From an uncultured Verrucomicrobiales bacterium (GTDB lineage Bacteria; Verrucomicrobiota; Verrucomicrobiia; Verrucomicrobiales; Akkermansiaceae), in assembly GCA_937893015.1 (NCBI GenBank), contig CALBJX010000053.1, forward strand, positions 1 through 28,830: a stretch of DNA of 28,830 nucleotides, in the 5' to 3' direction. Numbering within the stretch: position 1 is the stretch's first letter; the number at the start of each line of letters is the position of its first letter. Shown here piece after piece: positions 9,396-14,883 of the stretch. Below the pieces are notes generated by a model. It made no database searches and had not been told where the DNA came from. It was given only the letters and a program-made list of their open reading frames with translations. The position numbers were made by a program, and so were the translations under genes.

Positions 9396-10457
9396 CTGCT
9401 CCGGGTAGGAGCCGAGGACTTTGAACATGGGGCAGCCGCCGCGGAGTTCGGCAAGGCAGCTCTTGAGCGGCTCGGCTTCCTCATGCCCCGCCACGTCCAC
9501 ATAGAACAGATATTCCCACGCGGTGTCGCGGGTGGGGCGGGAGTCGAGGCAGAGCAGGTTGATGCCGAATTTCTGGAAATGTTGCAACACGGAGACGAGC
9601 GAGCCCGCCACGTGCGGCACGCTGAAGCAGATGGTGGTGCGGTCGTTGCCCGAGGGCTGCGTGCTCTGGCGGCCGATGACGGCGAAGCGCGTGGTGTTGT
9701 CGGGGTGATCCTGAATGTTTTCGGCGAGCACCTCCAACCCCGCCTTGGCAGCGGCCATGGGGCTGCCGAGGGCGGCGGCACCTTCCGCCGCGTGCTCGGC
9801 GGCGTACTGCGCGGCCACGGTGGTGGAGGCGGTGGGCACCTGTTCCGCGAGCGGGAAGTTCTGCTGCAACCACTGGCGGCACTGCCCCAGCACCTGCGGA
9901 TGGGAGTAGAGGGTGCGGATGTCCTTGCGGTCGATGTTCGCCATCAGGCAGTTCTGCACGCTCTGGTGCACCTGTGCGCAGATGCGCAGCGGGCTGTGGG
10001 CAAAATTGTCCATCGCCTGCGACACGTTGCCGTCCGTGCTGTTCTCGATGGGGATGACGCCGTAGTCGATTTCCCCGCGCTCCACGGCGGCGAAGACATG
10101 GGCAAAGGAGGGGTAGGGGCGCAGCGTGATGCTCTCCCCGAAGCGGTTGAGTGCGGCTTGGTGGCTCCACGTGCCCTCGGGCCCCAGGTAGCCGACCTTC
10201 ATGCCGCCCTCCAGATGGAAGGAGCAGCTGACAATCTGCCGCCAGATGGCGAGCAGGCTTTTCTCCGGCAGCACGCCGTCATTGAGTTTCAGGAGCTTGG
10301 CGATGAGTGCACTCTCGCGCTCGGGCACAAAAACAGGCGCATTGTCCGCCTTCTTCAGCTGTCCGACTTCATGCACACAAGCGGAACGCTCTTTCAGCAG
10401 CTCCACCAACTGCGCATCGATGCGGTCAATCTCGTCTCTCAACTCGCTCAAGTTCAT
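9393..10457 (-). CDS. pheA: Bifunctional chorismate mutase/prephenate dehydratase (P-protein)
   Basis: A 354-aa cytoplasmic enzyme catalysing chorismate to prephenate to phenylpyruvate, the committed steps of phenylalanine synthesis. The chorismate mutase helical domain (1-82) has LRDEIDRIDAQLVELLKERS. The prephenate dehydratase domain (about 86-265) has VGYLGPEGTWSHQAAL, IPIENSTDGNV and the TRF motif in DNTTRFAVIG. The C-terminal ACT regulatory domain (about 275-350) has GSLVSVLQHFQKFGINLLCLDSRP and is expected to confer phenylalanine feedback. Domain order and length match the fused P-protein. The start at 10457 (MNLSELRDE) is chosen over an in-frame GTG at 10478, because a TTGAAT-17-TAGGAT promoter ends 11 nt upstream of it. 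It is the first gene of a pheA-holB-yicC unit. Confidence 0.93.
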   Translation of the reverse strand: MNLSELRDEIDRIDAQLVELLKERSACVHEVGQLKKADNAPVFVPERESALIAKLLKLNDGVLPEKSLLAIWRQIVSCSFHLEGGMKVGYLGPEGTWSHQAALNRFGESITLRPYPSFAHVFAAVERGEIDYGVIPIENSTDGNVSQAMDNFAHSPLRICAQVHQSVQNCLMANIDRKDIRTLYSHPQVLGQCRQWLQQNFPLAEQVPTASTTVAAQYAAEHAAEGAAALGSPMAAAKAGLEVLAENIQDHPDNTTRFAVIGRQSTQPSGNDRTTICFSVPHVAGSLVSVLQHFQKFGINLLCLDSRPTRDTAWEYLFYVDVAGHEEAEPLKSCLAELRGGCPMFKVLGSYPEQ

Positions 10458-10468
10458 AGAATGGGCAC

Positions 10469-10497
10469 ATCCTATCACATACGTGCGCGAGATTCAA
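10469..10497 (-). promoter_or_regulatory. pheA promoter
   Basis: On the minus strand TTGAAT (10492-10497), a 17-bp spacer and TAGGAT (10469-10474). The -10 ends 11 nt before the ATG, predicting a leader of about 4-5 nt. Confidence 0.5.
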
Positions 10498-10515
10498 TGC
10501 GAAATCCGTAAATGA

Positions 10516-10758
10516 CGGAAAAGTGCGTCACCTTACAAGGAACCACGTGATGCTTCGGGCCGTTGTCAGGGCGGGGACCGCATTTCCCGCACCTATGTGT
10601 TGCCAAGAGAGCGGCGCTACTGCGCGGTGTATCTCTATTTGTCCGCCGGAGGCGGGGGCGATGTCAACGTGTACGCTACCCCTTCCGGCACGCACGGCGC
10701 ATTTCAGCAGCGCAACCATGCGGGAGAGAAACTTCGCTATGGTCATACTCCGTTATGA
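10516..10758 (+). other. Gene-free gap with an open frame of coding character
   Basis: The 330 bp between pheA and the next gene contain no convincing gene. The plus strand has an 80-codon open frame with protein-like composition (for example RISRTYVLPRERRYC and AVYLYLSAGGGGDVNVYATP) but no ATG. The only internal starts are GTG/TTG near 10597-10602. The opposite strand also has a 72-codon ORF with an ATG at 10746, 39 nt past the stop of the secreted-protein gene. They cannot both be real. A decayed gene fragment is as likely as either. No family is recognised. Confidence 0.2.
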
Positions 10759-10785
10759 GAGCGGAAGGGTGTTTTGTTCAACTTT

Positions 10786-11610
10786 TTACAGCCCGCAGCG
10801 GGGGGCGCAGTCCTCCCAGCGGACGGAGCGGGTCATGAGCTCCGTGAGCCACGGGTCGTCTTTCAGTCGCGGGGCGTTGTTGAAGGCGGCCGGGTTGGTG
10901 ATGCGGGTGAAGAGCACGCGGCGGATGGCGCTTTTGGGAATGTCGCGCAGGCCGTAGCCGCCGGCTTGTCCGTCTCGCGCTTGGTTGGAGGACCACACGC
11001 GCACGCTGTCGCCCTTGTCCTGAACGAGGATGACGAGGTGACCGCGCTCCGTAGCGCCGATGGCGTCGTTCCACCAGATTTTCATGATGTCGGAGGGTTT
11101 TGCCTTTTCCCATTCCGTGAAGTTGACGCCCGCGCCGAGGCGGTGCACCAGCATGGCAAAACCGGGGCCATTGGCATTGGCGTAGCCCCATGGGCCGATG
11201 CCGTCCTTCACCAGCTGCGGGAGCAGCGCTTGCCACGCCTCGGGGGAGATGGCGCGGCGGTGGTTCACTTCCTCCCACTTCAGGAGCCCCGAGAGCACGG
11301 CGACGTACACCGCGCTTGAACAGAAAGAGGGGCGGGCCTCCTGTGCGACAAAGTGCGGTCGCTGCAGCCGCTCATCCCAATGAAAGGAGGTGACGAGCGC
11401 TTCCTTCGCTCGATCAGAGGTGCTGTAATCCCCCGCGCCGTGCTTTTGGATGTCGAGGATGGCGGCCTGCAGCGCTTTCCACCACGGCTGTTGCTGCGGC
11501 ACGGCGGTGCGGGGCAGGGGAACGGAGCGCTTTGTTTTGAGCGCGGGAGCCCCCTGCAGCGGCAGAGCTGCCGCCGCAACAGCAAGGAGGGGGAGGAGAG
11601 CGCACTTCAT
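10786..11610 (-). CDS. Secreted protein with possible Cys-His-Asn catalytic triad
   Basis: A 274-aa exported protein. Residues 1-20 are a signal peptide (MKCALLPLLAVAAAALPLQG). The mature part has SFCSSAVYVAVL around C97 at the start of a hydrophobic helix, ERGHLVILVQ with H191 on a predicted strand, and VRVWSSNQ with N209. The order and secondary structure (Cys at a helix N-terminus, then His and Asn/Ser on strands) are those of NlpC/P60- or CHAP-like cysteine hydrolases, which usually cut peptidoglycan peptides. That is inference from layout and not a recognised family match. Two C-terminal cysteines (C268, C272) may form a disulfide. Its promoter is leaderless-type (11617-11645). It is transcribed divergently from the barrel-protein gene. 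The protein is certain and the function tentative. Confidence 0.75.
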   Translation of the reverse strand: MKCALLPLLAVAAAALPLQGAPALKTKRSVPLPRTAVPQQQPWWKALQAAILDIQKHGAGDYSTSDRAKEALVTSFHWDERLQRPHFVAQEARPSFCSSAVYVAVLSGLLKWEEVNHRRAISPEAWQALLPQLVKDGIGPWGYANANGPGFAMLVHRLGAGVNFTEWEKAKPSDIMKIWWNDAIGATERGHLVILVQDKGDSVRVWSSNQARDGQAGGYGLRDIPKSAIRRVLFTRITNPAAFNNAPRLKDDPWLTELMTRSVRWEDCAPRCGL

Positions 11611-11616
11611 GCCACC

Positions 11617-11645
11617 AGTCTAGCGGGGCAGCGGGCTTTGAACAA
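11617..11645 (-). promoter_or_regulatory. Promoter of secreted Cys/His protein, leaderless geometry
   Basis: On the minus strand TTGTTC (11640-11645), a 17-bp spacer and TAGACT (11617-11622). The -10 ends 6 nt before the ATG at 11610. Confidence 0.5.
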
Positions 11646-11679
11646 GCCTTTTTTTCCGTTCTCTCCCTGCTTTTTAGTC

Positions 11680-11707
11680 TTGCAATTTAGTTAAAAAGCG
11701 ATAACAT
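11680..11707 (+). promoter_or_regulatory. Promoter of outer-membrane barrel gene
   Basis: TTGCAA (11680-11685), a 16-bp spacer and TAACAT (11702-11707) on the plus strand. The -10 ends 9 nt before the ATG at 11717, so the leader would be only a few nucleotides. Confidence 0.55.
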
Positions 11708-11716
11708 AACCGCCGT

Positions 11717-12616
11717 ATGAAAACTCCGTTTGCGTTCTGTGCAATATTGGCTGCCGCTTGTGTTTCCGTTGCTCAGGCATCGTGGCAGTACCATCTGCCC
11801 GAGACGGGGCTGTTGCCCAGCGCGGCATCGTATTCCTTCCTCGCTCCCGCGGGGGAACGCCACCACGGGGATGATTCTCTCTCTTTGCAGACGGCGGAGA
11901 TGACGATTCCTTTTGCCGATCCCCGCCGCTCCAACATCGAAGATTGGTATATCAATGCCTGTCTGGATATGGAGTTTGACCATCTCTCGGGTGCTCGTGC
12001 CCTGCGTCAGGATGCGCAGAATCTGTATACCTTCACCCTGCCTCTCTCCTTCATTCATCCCATGGCGAACGGCCACCGCCTCATCCTGACGGCGGCACCG
12101 CATCTGGCAACGGATTTCAACGGCTCGGCGCACGCCTTCGGCATGGGGGGCTACGCGGTGTACCGCTTCTACAACTCGGAATCCTTTGAGGCATCCGCGG
12201 GTGTGGTCTGCATGCCCAACGAGACCTATTGGTGGTTCGTCCCTATTGCCGCCTTCGACTGGCGCCCCACGCCGGATTGGAGCGTCTCGCTGAAAGGGTT
12301 CCGGTTGCAGGCTATGCGCAACATGGGGCATGGCCTTTCATTGGGGGCCTTTGCCCGCGGTATCGGTGGCTCCTGGGCTACGCACGGCGAGCAGGGCACG
12401 CGATTGCTGCGCGTGCGCTCCATGGCGGCGGGCGCTCGCACGGAGTGGGATTTTTCCAAGGAAGGGCAGACGAAACGCATCCTTTTTGCTGATGCAGGCT
12501 TCACCTTCTTCACGGCAGCGGAGACCATCCGATACTCCGATAAGCGCCATACGGAAGAAATGCACCACTACCACCCCGCTCCCTATGTGTCGTTCGGGGC
12601 GGATTTCCGCTTTTAA
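11717..12616 (+). CDS. Outer-membrane beta-barrel protein
   Basis: A 299-aa exported protein. Residues 1-21 are a signal peptide (MKTPFAFCAILAAACVSVAQA). The rest shows alternating hydrophobic and polar strands rich in aromatic residues (LYTFTLPLSFI, MGGYAVYRFY, SLGAFARGIGGSWA, RILFADAGFTFF), and the protein ends in VSFGADFRF with a C-terminal Phe, the signature recognised by the BAM machinery. About 10-12 transmembrane strands are plausible. No enzymatic motif is visible, so it could be a porin-like or structural barrel. The gene is convergent with the lipocalin gene and the stops overlap (12613-12616). It has a short-leader promoter at 11680-11707. The general class is well supported and no specific role can be given. 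Confidence 0.8.
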   Translation: MKTPFAFCAILAAACVSVAQASWQYHLPETGLLPSAASYSFLAPAGERHHGDDSLSLQTAEMTIPFADPRRSNIEDWYINACLDMEFDHLSGARALRQDAQNLYTFTLPLSFIHPMANGHRLILTAAPHLATDFNGSAHAFGMGGYAVYRFYNSESFEASAGVVCMPNETYWWFVPIAAFDWRPTPDWSVSLKGFRLQAMRNMGHGLSLGAFARGIGGSWATHGEQGTRLLRVRSMAAGARTEWDFSKEGQTKRILFADAGFTFFTAAETIRYSDKRHTEEMHHYHPAPYVSFGADFRF

Positions 12617-13161
12617 GCGGGGCCTCGCTCTTCCCGTTGCCGCGTGAGCCGCAGTCCGGCGAGGCCGAAGCCGCGCTTCTGCGCCTCATCGAGCAGTCGG
12701 CGCATGGTGGCCTCATCAGCCTTGCGCTCGCGCGTCAGCAGCCAGAGGTAGCCGGACGCCTTTCCCGACACCAGCGCCATGCGGTAGTCCGCATCCACAT
12801 AGAGAATGTGGTAGGGAGCGCGGAACCATTTGTACGGCGGCACGAAAGAGACAAGCAGACGCCCGTGCATTTCTTCATCGGGCACGACGGCGCGTCCGTG
12901 AGCTTCCTTGTGCCGCCCGCTTGCTGCGGTGCCCGCGTTGGTGATGTCGATGCCGCCGTCCTCCCGCGCCGTGTAGTCGGTATATACTTCATCCATATCG
13001 CGTTCGAAAAAACATTCATACCGCGCCTGCTCGTACCATCGTCCGAGGTATCGCGGCAGGGTGATATCTCCCTGAGGCGTGGTATCGGGTGCTTTTCCCC
13101 GCTGCCGGAACAGCGAGCGCATCCCGTCGCTCATGCGATGCCATAGAGCTGTTATCATCAT
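12613..13161 (-). CDS. Bacterial lipocalin family protein
   Basis: A roughly 182-aa lipocalin of the Blc/apolipoprotein-D type, an eight-stranded beta-barrel that binds small hydrophobic ligands or lysophospholipids. The first conserved region is LGRWYEQARYECFFERDM, with the invariant GxW motif. The later block PYHILYVDADYRMALVSG then GYLWLLTRERKADEA corresponds to the second conserved region of Blc proteins. No lipobox or clear signal peptide is present, unlike E. coli Blc, so location is uncertain. The start is ambiguous: MMITALWHR at 13161/13158 is used here, but MSDGMRSLF 24-27 nt downstream is possible. The stop overlaps the barrel gene stop by 4 nt in convergent orientation. Confidence 0.8.
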   Translation of the reverse strand: MMITALWHRMSDGMRSLFRQRGKAPDTTPQGDITLPRYLGRWYEQARYECFFERDMDEVYTDYTAREDGGIDITNAGTAASGRHKEAHGRAVVPDEEMHGRLLVSFVPPYKWFRAPYHILYVDADYRMALVSGKASGYLWLLTRERKADEATMRRLLDEAQKRGFGLAGLRLTRQREERGPA

Positions 13162-13256
13162 AGAGTAGTGGACACCCGGTCCCCGCAATTTTCAGCAAAA
13201 CAGGGAGAGTTTTTTCATCTTTTGCAGAAAAAATCCTTTTTCCTGTGAAAAAATGC

Positions 13257-13285
13257 TTGCTTTTTCTTCCCTCTTCGTGTAAACT
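13257..13285 (+). promoter_or_regulatory. Promoter of tRNA-Val
   Basis: TTGCTT (13257-13262), a 17-bp spacer and TAAACT (13280-13285), 34 bp upstream of the tRNA 5' end. Between them TCACCGCAAGGTGA can form a small GCAA-loop hairpin in the precursor leader. Confidence 0.55.
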
Positions 13286-13319
13286 GCGCCCGCACTCACC
13301 GCAAGGTGATGTTCGCAAC

Positions 13320-13391
13320 GCAGGCTTAGCTCAGTGGTAGAGCACATCCTTCACACGGATGGGGTCACAAGTTCGAATCTTGTAGCCTGTA
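13320..13391 (+). tRNA. tRNA-Val (anticodon CAC)
   Basis: A 72-nt cloverleaf. Acceptor GCAGGCT (13320-13326) pairs with AGCCTGT (13384-13390), including a G-U first pair. The D-arm is GCTCAGTGGTAGAGC. The anticodon stem CATCC/GGATG encloses loop TTCACAC with CAC at 13352-13354, reading GUG. The T-arm is ACAAG-TTCGAAT-CTTGT. The discriminator is A and CCA is not encoded. A rho-independent terminator follows at once. Confidence 0.93.
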
Positions 13392-13580
13392 TCAACCGCA
13401 AGTCGCACGGCTTGCGGTTTTTTTTGTTTCGCCCCATCCGTGTTCCGGATGTGCTGCGCACAACCTTGATTCGCGCCCGCCCCACGGGCGCTCACCCCTT
13501 CGGGGCAATGCCTGACGGCATTGTCCAATCCGCCTTACCGCCCCGCTTCGCGGTGCGCCCTGACGGGGCCGTCGGCGGCT
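13350..13580 (+). repeat. Tandem repeat unit 1 (231 bp), starts inside tRNA-Val
   Basis: The unit begins at the tRNA anticodon loop (TTCACACGGA at 13350), includes the 3' half of the tRNA, its terminator, and about 155 bp of consecutive small inverted repeats. Examples are GCGCCCG/CGGGCGC, CCCC-TTCG-GGGG, AATGCC-TGAC-GGCATT and GCCCCG/CGGGGC. The next unit starts exactly 231 bp later. Confidence 0.9.
13394..13425 (+). terminator. Rho-independent terminator of tRNA-Val
   Basis: AACCGCAAG (13394-13402) and CTTGCGGTT (13411-13419) form a 9-bp stem with an 8-nt loop, followed by a run of T to 13425. The same terminator recurs in units 2 and 3. Confidence 0.9.
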
Positions 13581-13811
13581 TTCACACGGATGGGGTCACA
13601 AGTTCGAATCTTGTAGCCTGTATAACCGCAAGTCGCACGGCTTGCGGTTTTTTTGTGTTTCGCCCCATCCGTGTTCCGGATGTGCTGCGCACAACCTTGA
13701 TTCGCGCCCGCCCCACGGGCGCTCACCCCTTCGGGGCAATGCCTGACGGCATTGTCCAATCCGCCTTACCGCCCCGCTTCGCGGTGCGCCCTGACGGGGC
13801 CGTCGGCGGCT
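13581..13811 (+). repeat. Tandem repeat unit 2 with 3' half of tRNA-Val
   Basis: A near-identical copy of unit 1. It carries anticodon loop, 3' anticodon strand, T-arm and 3' acceptor strand of tRNA-Val (13581-13622), but what precedes it is GGCCGTCGGCGGC instead of the 5' tRNA half. It cannot fold as a full tRNA. A terminator copy lies at 13624-13654. Differences from unit 1 are a one-base deletion after the acceptor strand and GT insertion near the T-run, which cancel so the period stays 231. Confidence 0.9.
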
Positions 13812-13917
13812 TTCACACGGATGGGGTCACAAGTTCGAATCTTGTAGCCTGTATAACCGCAAGTCACACGGCTTGCGGTTTTTTTTGTGTTTCGCCCCAT
13901 CCGTGTTCCGGATGTGC
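13812..13917 (+). repeat. Tandem repeat unit 3, truncated, with 3' half of tRNA-Val
   Basis: A third copy of the tRNA 3' half (13812-13853) and terminator (13855-13886). It runs through the inverted anticodon-arm copy and then diverges after GGATGTGC at about 13917, 29 bp before the hisG promoter. It has one base change in the terminator loop (TCACACGG instead of TCGCACGG). Confidence 0.88.
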
Positions 13918-13945
13918 CATGGCACTTTAGTTGAGCAGTATCGCC

Positions 13946-13973
13946 TTGACATGGGTGCGGTTTTCGGTATAAT
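13946..13973 (+). promoter_or_regulatory. Consensus promoter of the his operon
   Basis: TTGACA (13946-13951), a 16-bp spacer and TATAAT (13968-13973), both perfect. The predicted leader is about 28 nt and contains GTGGG-TTTTCCG-CCCAC (13980-13996), a small hairpin just after the start site. No His-codon leader peptide or attenuator is visible, so regulation is probably through HisG feedback and promoter strength. Confidence 0.85.
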
Positions 13974-14007
13974 TTCCGCGTGGGTTTTCCGCCCACATAA
14001 TCGCACC

Positions 14008-14868
14008 ATGGAAACGAAACTCAGAATTGCTGTACAGTCGAAGGGCCGCCTCAACGAAGACACGATGGGGCTGCTGGCTGAGGCCGGCATCAAGGTGAGC
14101 GCCTCGAAGCGTTCTCTCTTGGCCGAAGCCCGCAACTTCCCTGTGGAAGTGCTGTTTCTGCGGGATGATGACATCCCCCGCACCGTGGCCGACGGCGTCG
14201 CCGATGCCGGTGTTGTCGGTCATAACGAGCTCGCCGAGCGCGAGGCTCATGCGGAGGTGGTGCGACATTTGGGCTTCGGCGCCTGCCGCTTGTCCTTGGC
14301 GGTGCCGAAGAGCGAGAACTACACGGGGCTCGAATGGTTTGAGGGGCGCACCATCGCCACCTCCTACCCCGTGATTCTGCAAAAGTTCTTGGATGAAAAG
14401 GGCATTCACGCCTCCATCCACGTCATCACGGGCTCCGTGGAGGTCTCCACGGGTATCGGTTTGGCGGATGCTATCTTCGATATCGTCAGCAGCGGGTCGA
14501 CGCTGGTGAGCAACAACCTGCGCGAGGTGGAAGTGGTGATGAAGAGCGATGCTCTGCTCATCGCCGCCCCCGGGCTGAGCGAGGAGAAACGTGCCATTTT
14601 GGATGAAATCCTCTTCCGCATCGAAGCCGTGCAGAGTGCTGCCGACAAGAAGTATGTGATGATGAACGCCCCCCGCGCCTGTCTGCAGGCCATCATCGAT
14701 GTGCTGCCCGGCATCAAGAGCCCCACGGTTATGCCGCTGGCGCAGGAGGATTGGTGCAGCATCCATACGGTGCTGGATGAGTCCCACTTCTGGCACATCA
14801 TCGGCAAGCTGAAGGACGCGGGCGCACAGGGCATCCTCGTGCTCCCCATCGAGAAGATGATTCTCTGA
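14008..14868 (+). CDS. hisG: ATP phosphoribosyltransferase, long form
   Basis: A 286-aa first enzyme of histidine synthesis, condensing ATP and PRPP. The catalytic domains run to about 210 and include LRIAVQSKGRLNEDT at the N-terminus and the PRPP-binding stretch GSVEVSTGIGLADAIFDIV near 142-160. Residues about 215-286 are the ACT-like C-terminal domain of the long form, which binds histidine for feedback inhibition (KYVMMNAPR, PGIKSPTVMPLA, AGAQGILVLPIEKM), so no HisZ is needed. The C-terminal stretch is strongly reminiscent of Bacteroidota HisG. The start at 14008 is set by the promoter: the longer open frame begins upstream of the -35 box. It is first in a hisG-hisDC-hisB operon, 15 nt before hisDC. 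Confidence 0.95.
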   Translation: METKLRIAVQSKGRLNEDTMGLLAEAGIKVSASKRSLLAEARNFPVEVLFLRDDDIPRTVADGVADAGVVGHNELAEREAHAEVVRHLGFGACRLSLAVPKSENYTGLEWFEGRTIATSYPVILQKFLDEKGIHASIHVITGSVEVSTGIGLADAIFDIVSSGSTLVSNNLREVEVVMKSDALLIAAPGLSEEKRAILDEILFRIEAVQSAADKKYVMMNAPRACLQAIIDVLPGIKSPTVMPLAQEDWCSIHTVLDESHFWHIIGKLKDAGAQGILVLPIEKMIL

Positions 14869-14883
14869 CCCCCCCTCACAGCT

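Noticed and set aside
13581..13853. Additional complete tRNA genes in units 2 and 3
   Set aside because: The D-arm, 5' acceptor strand and 5' anticodon strand are missing.
13320..13917. CRISPR array reading of the tandem repeat
   Set aside because: Repeat units are 231 bp and spacers are not unique; the units are near-identical throughout.
13334..13930. Long plus-strand and minus-strand ORFs over the tRNA-Val repeat
   Set aside because: They are generated by the 231-bp tandem repeat, whose length is a multiple of three; their content is tRNA and terminator sequence.
13980..13996. His-operon attenuator in the hisG leader
   Set aside because: The leader is only about 28 nt, without a histidine-rich leader peptide or a terminator.
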